Shown one piece after another: positions 48,601 through 58,724 of a stretch of 64,000 bases of DNA. Under the pieces are notes generated by a model that searched no databases, was not told where the DNA came from, and worked only from the letters and a program-made list of their open reading frames with translations. Within the stretch, counting starts at the first letter, position 1. The number at the start of each line of letters is the position of its first letter. Origin of the DNA: Capsaspora owczarzaki ATCC 30864 (taxonomy: Eukaryota > Opisthokonta > Filasterea); the NCBI RefSeq assembly GCF_000151315.2, contig NW_011887292.1, positions 2,023,181 through 2,087,180 on the forward strand. Reading direction: 5' to 3'. The position numbers were made by a program, and so were the translations under genes.

Positions 48601-48990
48601 TTGGGCCGGGCGTGATCCTCCGTCAGAGGGACTCGCCGCATCAATGGCGTCAAGGTCGGGCTGGGTGCCAGTGTGAATGGTGTTGCGCCTTCGTGTGGGA
48701 ACCGGCGAGGCACGCGCGGCCATGCTATTCCGGTGGCTGTCGCAATACAGGCTGTTGCCGTCGCGCTTGCCGTAGCTGACTTGTGACATGACCTTCGAGC
48801 ACACGCAGCAACGAAAGCACGACTGGTGGTACGTCTCGTTGTACATTACCAGGCGCTCCATCATGTAAACGGCATTGCCGCAGACAACGCACTGCTCTGG
48901 CGGAACATTCCATTCGCGGCTTCCTCCTGCCCCTGGCGACGAGGCAGACGACGTGCCAGTCATATTGGTTACGCTACCGTGGCGACTCAT
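42613..48990 (-). CDS. Giant LIM / triple DEP / Rap-GAP protein
   Basis: Single-exon gene of 2125 residues from ATG 48990; an upstream in-frame ATG at 49299 is rejected. Domains in order: one LIM zinc-binding domain (~35-88, CVVCGNAV ... HQSCFRCCVC ... CDSH); disordered Ser/Asp-rich region with a His run; three DEP domains (~620-705, ~805-885, ~1045-1130), each with the KDRR-R-L-R ... GSEFVDW core; a Rap-GAP domain (~1223-1583) with FKFGIVYVKDGQTKEEEMFG, YFSNDPQQVQRKRHIGNDIV carrying the catalytic Asn (~1468), and ETPFVPDCIRSHFLHVFIVI. A Ser/Thr-rich tail follows. Rap-GAPs insert an Asn thumb to stimulate GTP hydrolysis by Rap; DEP domains usually mediate membrane or receptor recruitment and LIM domains protein docking. 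I infer an adhesion or cytoskeleton-linked Rap regulator. Confidence 0.92.
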   Translation of the reverse strand: MSRHGSVTNMTGTSSASSPGAGGSREWNVPPEQCVVCGNAVYMMERLVMYNETYHQSCFRCCVCSKVMSQVSYGKRDGNSLYCDSHRNSMAARASPVPTRRRNTIHTGTQPDLDAIDAASPSDGGSRPAQLTAHVSRSPSTVRAATADYAARRGIAPSTLMHHSASRSSTGMASATAMRGSTGNLAARSVPFLPSSKSNSQSSGSLADPAAASARSSSTGNVHISDSRPSSTDSVDSVDSPAATEGRADASSHEIARKHGLQPATGSPEDVVGHPAAAAVSTAEDNSEAPTAALDGDSRSQATSGSLPTVSFETGSEEDLTFRATGSMPDLDAIDDEDDDILDSRGFTGSTLNDDDLVVAKPRAEPIIAAPVPQPEPEPEPMTDFSAEIGFDIETGLGVETSLDEPAPSTVETSIDDVEEPHHHHHHHHHHDAHVNTSHLAVEVPVVNVDGSGDADTTPHASPSKKPQDVSDAAVEPTPLVLASHESSDNAQDDSSPTTPTTPTPSGAPRLTVTQSSVDTPDAVAAPSNRDELDELEDDDSFDVDSLASTGMTSSLHAPNRPMSMMSTASAPAFDSESIGSSSGVVTNSERLVSVAEGQQYYRSLAAARHKPSISDTDNIFVKGEVLYRSCHQSGRQIIKDRRYRLRTYPRCFFGSEFIDYLITIKEVWTRDEGVTLAQQLLENKIIAHVVDEHAFKDELLLYQFTADRFHLEMEKTEKQAEKAAKKAATSKSSSASRRATARMPSRDGSAGSPVDGRKLSISSSGSGADGSHGSAGAPDVPDGILMRVASNITSHPMDAARIKAHGAQLHERVSADGLLKDRRARLKVHRTCLMGSKLVDWLVANEEAPSRRDAVALGQQFIDFGVLSHVSLEHDFEDGEQMFHFIADSKEHAALLAASLSAVTASSHSTLPGAGQSEAASMADEDSAGDATSMHSQHSRLSQQPSGTSVPAVPLGGGLLSDMSALLKLPLQSSSSTSHTSQHSAVAAESAPPLSPSSASVAVVAVPEPAPAKASVGADSPVLRTKASSASIPSVTSQQQRLGDRLFGKLVDTNALESLVKDRRLRLRNYPQTLVGSEFVDWMIAAGEASSRTAAVALGVELTTAGDLLYAMDGPAQDFKDDNTFYRFATEVKRLSRRQSDNAQQTSETPDPLPSPVSQNAPSVPLSPVEVSPPAQETSPVAQSEESASVASVAGVAAATSVVVAESAPEAPIREYDPHRPLVTAIDGWVEEARHVIRKEEVGKLAFDIELEHVDDGAHYYRTHFYGRGHWNYYAEDETLGPALLSLRREKDKERNEDIYRVILRTLDLDIRRAVTAEELTSGSGKSGKISPSSIVRQVAPDFKGYKKFHPVLYPDAMDVILRFDEHKIVRHFKFGIVYVKDGQTKEEEMFGNEHGSPVFDDFLTMIGDKVRLKGWTKYKAGLDVKQDQCGTHSVYTTWNHREIMFHVSTLLPYFSNDPQQVQRKRHIGNDIVSIIFVEGETPFVPDCIRSHFLHVFIVIQVENANTHAMRYRVTVISRKDVPGFGPRLIEAYVFQKGPELREFLLAKLINAENAALSSPGFQNLARRTRHGLLKDTIDTFGKFNDASPSVSASVAKKMKSMGVLFEEMQGVFAERKSNRAAGRSVLETGRAAAHVPTGNDSAEMARSAENLSTSPETARRTGSATSSTTTSNSDLAVPSDSKSPSLSPKPRRRSLTGTAASMASMPSAGSGGLSPVSASMSSMPAVSGDFSFPAKDDDKKKKGMLRNIKSVASVLRTASRGKADDVSQAAARARSSRSQTPVGEAASPKSPTSPAPVPSQPNKQGLPSASSEEKVDLLLPREVSFSRLSLEQQMHLLEDAPETSLNDDPEPLDDASAPTTTDEATAAAAADVAATTTTTTATSTTSSSLAPAQVKSGRRLSGTRLDENGVVQPLTINTAPPPSQAERGANRRLQSTNSYAEALSETPAPLAHESTIAESEEDSSEPNSTRSSLTATKSPGYDGEGSSSAPGSARLHSPMKPMQARSAREEASTDLFDMLRELDAMSTGPHPGRGSPSRPSASRSRSDSASSTSEKMSAVLQRTLSKTKERVINSTKMRRGASMDAGPTGSESGSPNSSHTSLPSASGPSSPSIHPEGGTSSDA

Positions 48991-51091
48991 GGCTGATACG
49001 ATCGTTTGAACAGAGCCAAGTCGACAGAGACGAGTCGAATAAAGGAAAAAAAAAAAAAAAAAAAGAGGCTGGCAAGAACAAGAACGAACCAACCTAACAA
49101 GCTTGCAAGCCAAGCAAAGGAGGTGAAAAGCAAGTGAGTGCATGTTTGGGTGCCGAGAAAGAGTGTGTGTGTTGCAGACGATGGGAAAAGAAGCCAGAAA
49201 TTGACGCTTAGACGCTGTTGCGAAGCAGAGAGCAGGTCGAGTCGAGTGCCAGCGAGCGCAGACAGACACCCGCGGTCGCATTGCCACATGCGGCACCAAC
49301 CAAGCACGGTGGTTTCGTTCGCACTCTCATTGAATGTCGCGCTCGCAGCGAGCCAAACGACCGACCTCGTTCGTTGTTGCTTTTTTTCGCACCCAAATTT
49401 TAAAATAAATAAAAAAAAACTTTTGAAAATCGATAAAAGTAAATAAAAAATAAAAAATAAAAGACGAAAAATAAAAAACAAATCAAACAAAAGAACGTTG
49501 CTGCTTGTTGTGCGAGTCGATGGCCCCTGTCCGTCATGTTGCATGCAACGACGCTTGATGAGCAACCAAAGACCAGACCAGTGCAATCGCACTCAGCCGT
49601 GTGCGCCTGCACGATGCGACCGAGCAGCCAGCCGAGCTGTGTGTGCTGTTTGAAAATTCGTTGCTGCTTTTTTTTTTCTTTTTCTTTTTTTTTTTCAAAA
49701 AGCGATTCGGGTCAAAGGTCGAGATTCGCAGCCAATACAGACAGTCTAGACTCGCAGTCATGACCCAAGGCGCCAATGACGCGGCTCCACTTCAGTGGTG
49801 CAATCCCTGCATGTATCCAGCAGCGGAAAGAACGCAGGGGACACTCGCATCGAACTAACTCGAAAAAACAAAAAAGCGGTTGGCTCGTCGCATTGCGCTG
49901 CAAATGGTCGTTCCAACGCTGCAAACCACGAGCGCGGAGAAGCGATGGATGGCATGTCACAGCAACCCAAGGGCAAGCACGTGCACGATCAAATCGACGA
50001 TGCGGGGCTTCCGACTGCCTCGGACAAGATTCAGAGTGACAAAAGAATGGAACTGGAACCGCAAAAAAAAAAAAAAAAAAAAAAAAAGAGGTGAGATCGA
50101 CCTTCGAGGGCTGCCCCGCCCTTCCGCCGTCCACCTTCACCTGCACAAGCACCCTGCAGCATCACGTTGGTCATCTCTCGAGTTGACAGATGGCTGGACA
50201 CGTGCAGCCCCAAACGGGCGCCCGGCTGCAAGCACACAAGCGGGCTGACGATTGCAGCTCCCCTGCATTCTACCACTTCCTCTTGCTCTGGGCACGCAGC
50301 CGAAAGAAAGGGACCAGTCCTGCCCTCTACCCCCACGATCCACACTTCCAATGCACCCCTGCTGCTTCCACAGGACCGAACAGTGGATCGTCGATCGTCC
50401 TCCACACCTTCGCAAAGGTTCGATTGTTTTCAAACCACTGTTTTCAAAAATAATAATAACAAAAAATAAAAATATGTACCAGAAAAAAAAAACGGAAAAA
50501 AAAATGAAAAAATGAAAAAAAAATGAAAAAAGGACTACAATTTATTTGATTCATTCCAAAATACAAAATGTCCATGTCATGGATTGGATTCACCTCGAAC
50601 TGTAGATCACACACGCAATGAATAAAGGAGCACACAAAAAAGAACTTGCGAGGACTTGGATCTGCAAAAAGGCGGAGCAAGATGCAAGATGTTCGTCCGA
50701 CTGGTGATTTGGCAAAATTTGCATTCAGGCAGCTCGTTCCCGGCGGTCGCAGTCGAGGCAAGTGAACCACTGCAAACAACGCATGGTGGGGATTGGAAAT
50801 TCCGTAGCGGGGAGATTGGGGCTTGGCACTGGATTGCAAAAACACCTCAAAACAAAAACGGCAAAAAACACTTGCCTCAAACAAAGCTCCCTGTTCGTCC
50901 ATCTCGACCCCCATTTCGATTGAAGTCTCAGCGTGCAACAAAGAAAAACAAATCTGCCAAACAAAAATCAGCTCTCCTTTTGACGCCGGATCATTCCAAC
51001 TTTTTCTGTGTTTCTCTTTTTTTTTTTTTTTTGACTTGCGTTTCGCCAAACGGTTTCGGTTTCAAACCAACTTCAGGCTGAACAACAAACT
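48991..51091. other. Long divergent intergenic region between the Rap-GAP gene and NDC80
   Basis: About 2.1 kb between divergent starts. It holds an A-run at about 49047-49063, AT-rich runs near 49395-49490, an A-run at about 50063-50086 and T-runs near 51017-51032. Weak signs of a small minus-strand gene lie at 50724-51049: a basic start MAKRKSKKKKK and a possible last exon ending WFTCLDCDRRERAA with a CxxC pair. A short plus frame at 49760 (QWCNPCMYP) also has a CxxC. Neither is strong enough to annotate. Confidence 0.45.
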
Positions 51092-54000
51092 ATGAGCGCC
51101 TTCTCGTCGACCTCGTCAACCTCTTCCTCAATGAGCAGCTCGAGCCGCCGCCAGACGCTCGGAGCCGTGTCCACCAACGACACGAACATTATGCGAGGCC
51201 GCGCGTCGCTGGGTGCTTCACGCGTCTCGATGGTCAAGCCGCCCCCGCCAGCCGCTGCGAATGCCGCTGCATACACCTCCACCAGCGCCTACACTAGCAA
51301 TACATCCATGATTGGCGGCATGGTGTTTACAGCGCCCGCAGCCTCGGCGTTCATGGCCAAGACGCCGACAAAGAGCGGCGGCGGCGGCAACTTTCTGGCA
51401 CCGACCTTCAGCAACTCTGCCAAAAAGTCCTCGCGCAAGAGCATCACTGGCCGCACTTCCATTGGCAATGCCAACGCGTTTCTCGGACTCGGCACTGGTG
51501 CAGAGCGCGCAACCCAACCACGCACATCCCTGTCGCGGTAGGTGTTTTTCTTGCTTTCTTGTTCGATTTTCAAACAAACCGTTTGAAACGGTTTGAAACG
51601 ATTTTTTGTTTTTGGTTGGCGGTTTCCCGCTCGCTCTGTCCCTTCTTTCATCCTTCCTCCTGCCTCCCTCTCCTGTTTTGCCTTCTGCCTCTGTTCTGTT
51701 GCCATGCTCGACTCTGTTTGTTTCGGCCTGTTGGCGGAAACTGGCTTTCTGGCATATCTCAATCAGGCTGTTCAACGTTTGACAGTTTGAAATTTGTTTC
51801 GCGCTGTCAAAAACCTCGATTCCGCTTTTTTTATTTTGCGTTTTTTATTTTGCGTTTTTTTTTTCTTGGGTTGTTTTTTTCTTGGTTTTTTTTTTTCATT
51901 TTATCAAAACCAATCATCACACACGCACTCATTCAATGCAAACTTATGAAACCATCACAGTCGCTCGAGCATCTTTGACAAGCCAGCATCGTCGATCGTC
52001 AAGGACCCGCGCCCGCTCAGCGACAAAACCTACATGGCTGACAGCATTCGCAACTTGATGAGCTTTTTGACGCAGCACGGCTACAGCACCGCCGTTAACG
52101 TTAAGATGCTCTCGTCTCCCAGTGTGACCGACTTTCAGCGCATGTTCAAGTTCCTCTATGCCCATCTTGACGCTAGCTACCCGTTTGCTGGCAAGCTTGA
52201 AGATGAAATTCCAGTGTTGTTCAAGCGCATGAAGTGTGTATTATGCAATACGTATCGTTTGGTGGTGATGGCTCGACAGCAAGGATTCACGAGCAGCTGA
52301 CCTTTCTTGTTTTTGTGGGTTTTGTTGTTTTTGGTTCTGTTTTTTTGTTTTTTGATTTGTTTTTTGTAGGTATCCATTCACCATCAGCAAGAGCAGCCTT
52401 TTCGCAGTCGGATCTCCTCATACATGGCCCACTTTGTTAGGTGCCCTGAGCTGGCTTGTCGAGCTTGTGACAGTACGTGAAAGACAAATGAATTTTTTTT
52501 TGTTTCTTCCGTCTTGTTATTGTTGTTCTTCGAGCGAAAAGCGACTCACGCGGTTTTTCTGACAGTACTCAATGTCTGTCGATCCCATGGCATGCCTGTT
52601 CCCATCGGTGGGCGACGGGTTTGATCAAGAACTCCGAAGCGACAACCAAATCTTTTTCGAATACCTGTCGCGCGCCTACGTGTCCTTCCTCGAAGGGAGC
52701 GACAACTATGACGATTTGCGCGCCGAATTGGCCAACACTTTTGATGCACGAAACGTGATGATTGACCGGGATGTGGAGCGTCTCACCCAAGAAAAGGATG
52801 CATACCTTGCCGAGATTGAGGAAAGCCGCAAACCTGTAAGACTCCTCTCAAAGTTTAGACACTAGACTGTCCTCTCTTGCTCATTGTTGTTGTCTTATGC
52901 TAACATCTATTCCGACCGCGTATGTTTTGCTTCCGATCATGATTGCAGTCGCCTCTGGAAGCGATCGAGGCGCGCCGCAAGCTGATGGTGTCGGACAAGG
53001 ACAAGTTCCTCAAGTATGTGCAAAACTTGGAACAACACAAGGTGGCCAACGAGCGCAAGTTGGACGACCACGCTCAAGAAGTGACTGCCGCCAAGCGCGA
53101 ACTCGACCAGTTGCATCAAGATCGCGCGCAGCTGCAGGCGCAAATTGACGCACAAGATATGAGCCCGGCGGATGTTGAGCGCATCACCAAGGAACGGCAA
53201 CAGGTGGACGAAGCTCTCCGCGCTGCGGTAGTTGCGCGCGAGGAGATGGAGCGCATTGCCTGGGAGCGCGAAATGCAAGTGACTCGCAAGATTGCAGAGG
53301 TAGGCAAAGCGAACCAAAACAGCAAAATCTGGTTTATTCATTTTGGTAGCCTTCGCGTTGATGATTTCTCACTGACCACATCTCTCTCCAAAAACAAAAC
53401 AACAACCAAACTGCTACAAACTCAGATGGAGCAAATGATCTCGGCCTACAACAAGCTGGCAGAAACATTGATGATCATTCCCACTGACGCTGTCAACGCC
53501 GACGGCGTGGACTTTGAAATCCAACTGAACATGAACGGCTCAAACCCACACAGCGTGCTCAATGTGGACGTTAACGAGCATGCCCGCCCGGCGCTGACCC
53601 GGCTGCGCGAAAAGTTCACCGTGCAACATCAGCTTGCCACCGAGCAACTGGCAAGCTGCCAGGAGCGCCTCGAGCAGGAAGCCGAGATGGTGACGGAGCG
53701 TGAGACCGAGGTGAATGTGCTGGAGAGCAAAGCCGCCAAGATTGAGCAAGAGCAGCGCGCCGAAAAGGAGGTGAGTCGCGTTTGGTCTGGGGTGATTACT
53801 GCGGGACGTGCCGTTTGATTGGAATCATCTCAAAGTGTGCTCATCGTCCCCCCCCCCAAAAAAAAAAACATCCATGACAGGCTCTGCTGCATGAGTACAA
53901 GGAGCAGTCGGATGTCATCTTGGAACTCGAGCAGCAGCTAAAGCAGTTGCGCATGGGCGCCAATGCAGGCTTGATGGAAAGCGAGCGGCAAGTCAAGAAG

Positions 54001-54265
54001 GCCAAGAGCGAGTACGTTCATCGTGTGGCGTTGTGTTTGGCTTGTGTAGGGCTCCAAAGTCTACGCTGGGAACTAAACTGCGCTGTTTGTGAACAGGCTT
54101 GATGCGGCCCTCGCCCAGTGTGATCAGGAGAAGAACGAGTGCAATGCTGTTATTGTCAAGACCTTGGAGCTCGTGACTGCGCACAAAACTCGCATTCAAG
54201 AGCGACTCGCGCAAGTCAAGAGTGTCGGTGCTCGGATTCATCGCGAGGTGCAATCGGCCATGTAA
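51092..54265 (+). CDS. NDC80: Kinetochore protein NDC80/HEC1
   Basis: Microtubule-binding subunit of the NDC80 complex at kinetochores. Exons 51092-51537, 51961-52233, 52370-52472, 52566-52835, 52949-53299, 53426-53770, 53881-54011 and 54097-54265 give 695 residues (human 642). Residues 1-149 form a basic Ser/Arg-rich disordered tail, the region Aurora B phosphorylates in other species. The calponin-homology head follows (~150-280): KDPRPLSDKTYMADSIRNLM, FLTQHGY, FKFLYAHLD, YPFTISKSSLFAVGSPHTWP and LGALSWLVEL. The rest is a long coiled coil broken near residue 490 by a non-helical stretch (MIIPTDAVNADGVDFEIQLN), as in the family. It is divergent from the Rap-GAP gene. Confidence 0.95.
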
Positions 54266-54618
54266 AGTTTCAGGCTTCCCTCCAAGATTTTTCGGGAGCA
54301 TTCCCACATGTTGTGATTTCTTGTTGTTGTCGTCGATTGTTGTCGTTGTTGATTGATGTTGATGCCCCCCCCCCCGCCTTCTCCCTGTGTTCTTGCTTGT
54401 GCCTGTTTTGCCCCTGTGCTCCTTGTACTCTTTTTTTTTTGCATGACTGAACAGAGACGTCGAGTTGAAGCTTTTTTTTCTGCTGTGAAGTTGAAGAAAA
54501 CAAAACAAATAGATCAAAATTGTTTGTTTTTAGATCAAACATTTTCGCATTGTTTTGATTTTTTTTTTTTTTTTTTTTCGGGGCGGATCATTTCTTGTTT
54601 TATTAATTCCGCCAACAA
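54266..54618. other. Intergenic region between NDC80 and AGMO
   Basis: About 350 bp in tandem orientation with a C-run near 54366-54376, a T-run near 54431-54440 and another T-run at about 54561-54580. It holds the NDC80 3' UTR and AGMO promoter; nothing else is seen. Confidence 0.4.
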
Positions 54619-56501
54619 ATGTCGAAATCGACGGGTGCGCAAGCCACCGGCGTCCGCACAGGCGACAAGAAGGCGAGTGCCGCAGCAGCAGCAGCAACAG
54701 CAGCAGGAGTGGTTCGTGGCGCCAGTCTCAATGCGCGCGCGCGGAAGGGCACCACGACGGTGGAGGAGACCCGCAAACTCTACGCAATGACGCCGAAAGA
54801 AGCCGCCGCCGATTACACTGAGGCCGAGCCGGGCGTGCTCGCCACGCTGATCTGCATCGCGTACCTCGGCGTGGAGTGGCTGTGGCTGCGACACGTGATG
54901 GACGGCTACAATGCGTGGCAGGATGCAAAGGCCAATGCTACTCTGGCCGAAGGCGGAGGAATCGTGCCCCAGCTGCCAACACGTCCATTGTTCATGCGGG
55001 TATTCCGATCTTCTTCACGGCCATCGCGTGCGAGTTTGTCGTTTCCATCCTCGTGCGCCCAGGCACCTTCCGTCTGTCCGAGCTCGTGTTTGATATGAGC
55101 ACCGGAATGATGCAGCAATTGCTCGAAATGTTCATCTCCGTCGCGGCCAACTTTGCCGGCTTGACCCTGGTCGCGATGGTCCCCTATGCCTACATCTTCG
55201 ATCACTATCGTATTGCCGACATTGATGGACCTGCTGGGTGGATTGGCACGATTCTGGCGCGCGACTTTGCCTACTATGTCTTCCACTACGCGTCGCATCG
55301 CTGCGCAGCCCTGTGGGCCATCCATGGTGTTCATCACGCGCCGTCCGAGTTCAACTATGGCGTCAACCTGGCGCAAGGTGCGCTGCAAACCGTGGCGTCT
55401 GCTCCCTTCTTTGCTCCTCTCGCCCTGTTCTTCAACCCGCAAATTTTCGCCATTGTCTACCCAATGTCCAAAATCTACGGCTTTTTTACGCATACGCGCC
55501 TCGTTGGCAAGCCGTACCTGCTCCAGACAATCTTTGTGCTGCCGCCCGCCCATCGCGTGCACCATGCGGGCGCTCCTTCCTGGTACATTGACAAGAACTA
55601 CGGCGAAGTGTTTACCATTTGGGACCGCATTTTCGGCACATGGCAGGATGAGGATGTCCGCCCAATCTTTGGACACGTCACGCCGATGGCCTCGTGGAAT
55701 CCCTTCGAGTCGCAGTTTGCCATCTGGCGCAAGCTCGCTGAGAAGGCCTCAACCTGCTCGTCCGTCACCGACAAGATTTGGTGCTTCCTCGGGCCCCCTG
55801 GCTGGGACCCCAAGACTGGCGGCGAGTATCCTCTGCCAGACACCACCCCCTACAATGCTGTCAAGTACGACTCGCGCCTCCCCACCTTTGAAACAGCGTA
55901 CTGCGGCGTGCAATACCTCGTCAGCCTTGCGGTCGGCGTTGTCATTCTGGTCGCGCATCGGCGATTCCCTTCGTACTACTCTGTGGTCGGTCTGGCTGCT
56001 CTCGTGGTTCTCGGCGTGACGCTTGCGGGCCGACTGTTTGATCGCACCCGCCAAGCCGCATTGCTCGAAATTTTCCGTTTGCTCGTCGCGGTGCCGGTGA
56101 CCCTTGTGTTTCTGCTGTACGATGCTGGGTTGATTTCCAACGTGGCTCAGCTGTGGTCTGGCTTGGACTTTTGGCACACGCTGGCCGAAACGCTGAACAG
56201 CCGATTGGTGCACTTGCCGCCTTCAGTGCCCGCGGAGATGGTCTTTGTCCTGCCCCTCGTGTTTGTCCTCATGAGCGCCGTTGCCATTGGCCTCCGCCTG
56301 GACACTTTTGCACCAGAGTCGGACGACGCTTGGCTCAAGCGGGTGTGGATTCCCGAAATTGGCCGCAACTTCAAGCAGTCCCTGCAGGACGCCAACATTC
56401 AATTCTGGAAGTCCGCTCCTGCACCTGCGCATGCTCATGCTGATTCCACCAAATCCGCTGTCAAGCGTGGCTCCAAGCAAAATGCGAAAAAGGTCCAATG
56501 A
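54619..56501 (+). CDS. AGMO: Alkylglycerol monooxygenase (frame break at a G-run)
   Basis: Membrane di-iron enzyme of the fatty-acid hydroxylase superfamily that cleaves ether lipids with tetrahydrobiopterin. The main frame carries the His cluster FHYASH (~223), AIHGVHHAPSEFNYG (~236) and PPAHRVHHAG (~312), plus IDKNYGEVFTIWDRIFGTW, closely matching animal AGMO (IDKNYAGVLIIWDKIFGTF). Several hydrophobic helices precede and follow it. The N-terminal ~127 residues (LYAMTPKEAAADYTEAEP, a membrane helix) lie in another frame from ATG 54619. The switch occurs at GGG 54998-55000; one more G would join the frames as MRGIPIFFTAIACEFVV, giving about 627 residues. No intron can explain the shift. Sequencing error or a real mutation are both possible. 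The C-terminus is basic (KRGSKQNAKK). Confidence 0.88.
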
Positions 56502-56803
56502 AGGGAAACGGCTGGTGTTCGTTTGTTTGCCATTTCTCCTTTCTTTTTGTGTTGTTTGTTTTCTTGTGAGATGTGTGTCACTGTTGCTACTTTGTGTGTG
56601 TGATTGACTTGTACCTGCTCGACTCTGTTCGTTTGCTGCATGTCAATCTGAGCTTCGTCATTTTCCGAACATTTGCTCCATCCAATTCGGTTTTGGTTGT
56701 TGTTGTTGGATTCTGTGTGACCAACTCAAGTAACAACATGACAACCAACGTCCCACTCCTTCTTTTTGTTGAAAATTCACTCTTCATTTTTTCCTTTGTT
56801 GAT
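56502..56803. other. Intergenic region between AGMO and the MEF2-type gene
   Basis: About 300 bp, T-rich, with TTG and TGTG repeats, holding the AGMO 3' UTR and the promoter of the MADS-box gene. No other gene is seen. Confidence 0.4.
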
Positions 56804-58407
56804 ATGGGTCGAAAGCGTATTCAAATCAAACCAATCTTCGACGACCGAAGCAAACAGGTAATGCGACCGAATAACGAGAGCAACCAGACAAAGAAGCGGG
56901 GGCTTTGTGTCGCACCGACGCCATTCCCTCTCCCATTCGCATCGTGCTACGAAGCGTGTGCATTTGTGTGTCGGTGCGTGTGTGTGCTGATGGACCAAAG
57001 CACCACACACCCAAGCCACAGTGAAAAATGCGTCGTCTCATTTGGTTGCTGACTGACCAACCTTGCTGCTGGATCAATGTTGGACTCCACCACCTCGCGC
57101 CCTTGCACTTCGCCTCCCCCCCCCCACCATCGCGCAATCCAGGTCACTTTCACCAAGCGCAAGCTGGGTCTGATGAAGAAGGCCTACGAGCTGAGCGTCC
57201 TCTGCGAATGCGAAATCGCCCTCATCATTTTCAGCAACCAAAACCGCCTCTTCCAGTACGCCAGCCAGGACATGGACAACATCCTGCTCAAGTACACCGA
57301 GTACAGTGAGCCACACGAGAGCAGGACCAACGAGGATCTCGCTGCGGTACGAACCCAAACCAAAAAAAAAAAAAAAAAAAAAGGCAGTGGCTGTTGTTTG
57401 GAGTGCTTTTGGCTCACTTTTTTGGTACCTTGTTCCTCGATGGCTGTTTTTGCGGGGTCGGTTTTGTCTGTGTTTGCAGCAAATTGCCAAGAAGGAAGCC
57501 CGGGCACGCGGCGACTCTTCCCTACGCGACGATTCCGACTCGGACACCGATGGCGAGGTTTGTGGGCTTTTTTTGATTGGAAAAGACAAACAAACAACAA
57601 AAAAAAAAAAAAAAAATCGAGGTCGATTTTTAGACATTTCGGCGTGTCAAATTTTCTCACGCGCACAGCCCTCGTGCATTGAAGTGGGGAGAAACGGAGA
57701 ACAAATCTGCACTGAGCAGGCTGATTAGAGCATGTGACGTGCATGTGGTGGGAGCGTTTTTTTTTTTGCGGCGACTTTTGTGTGTGCAATTTTTTTTTTT
57801 GCGACGTACTGTTGGTGCGTGTCACTAACTTGGCGTTTTTTGTTTTTTTTTTTGGTTTTTGTGTGCGCAGGACGGAATACAATCCCTCGACCAGAAACGC
57901 GCAGCCACGGACCAGATTCGACAAGACTTTACGCTGCAATCCCAGCAGCAGCAGCATCATAGCACCATCTCCGCCAACCGCATCCAACAACTACAAGCCA
58001 CCTCGAACGACGCCCTCCAACAACTCCACAACTTTCAACAGCAGCAGCAGCAGCAGCAGCAACAGCCTTTTTCTCTGATTCCACCGGCTTACGTCCCGCA
58101 CCCTGAAACCTTAAACGGGCAACCCAACCTTGTCTTTGCACCAGCCCCGCTCTCCGCGTCGTCCATGCCGTTTGGCAGCGCGCTGGGAAGCGCAGGCTAT
58201 TTCCCCTCGTACAATCTCGGATCTGCTGAACTGGCAAATGCACAGGCCGGGTCCACCCTGCCCCCGCACATCAACCTAGGCGCGCCGCCATTCTACACAC
58301 CGCAGTTTGCTCAAGGTGGACCCGCGCCAGGGGCGTCTGCAACCATGCCAACCCCTCCACTCCCTCCTCCACCTGTCACCACAGCGAAATCGCGCGGCAA
58401 AAAGTGA
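56804..58407 (+). CDS. MEF2: MEF2-type MADS-box transcription factor
   Basis: Exons 56804-56857, 57143-57346, 57480-57557 and 57871-58407, all phase 0, give 290 residues. The MADS box (1-57) reads [18 protein letters not shown] then [20 protein letters not shown] and [10 protein letters not shown]. It is followed directly by the MEF2 domain (58-86), with [19 protein letters not shown] and [13 protein letters not shown], diagnostic for MEF2 rather than SRF. It binds CT(A/T)4AG-type sites as a dimer. The exon junction after Gln18 is typical of the MEF2 family. The C-terminal part is acidic then Gln- and Pro-rich, as expected of a transactivation region. It is convergent with HMCES. Confidence 0.95.
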
Positions 58408-58724
58408 TTTGCTGCGGTTGCGTTGCAGGTACGAGCGAGTACTGTCTAGAGAACATCCTTTTTGGGCGCCCAATCTTGTTTTTGATGTCGGTTTTTGTTT
58501 CTTTGTTTTTGGAAAGGGGTTGATTGTTTGTTTGTTTTTGGAAAGGGGTTGATTGTTTGTTTGTTGTTGTGTTCTCGTTGTTTGTTGTGTTCTTGTTGCT
58601 TTTGTTTGGTTTCGGTTTTTTGTTTGTTTGTTTGGGTTTTTTTTTTTGTTTCGTTTCAAGTGTGTATGTACATGTGCATTCAGAGCAAATACCAAGAAAT
58701 TTTGAGAGCAAACTCATGCAAACA
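58408..58724. other. Convergent intergenic region between MEF2-type gene and HMCES
   Basis: About 317 bp between two stop codons, rich in T and TTG/TTTG repeats, with a tandem copy of a ~30-bp unit (TTTTTGGAAAGGGGTTGATT) at about 58504-58560. It contains both 3' UTRs. Confidence 0.5.

Noticed and set aside
48991-49299. 103-residue N-terminal extension of the Rap-GAP protein from an upstream in-frame ATG
   Set aside because: It contains a poly-Phe run from a homopolymer and no family-like sequence. The ATG at 48990 directly precedes the polar leader of the LIM domain.
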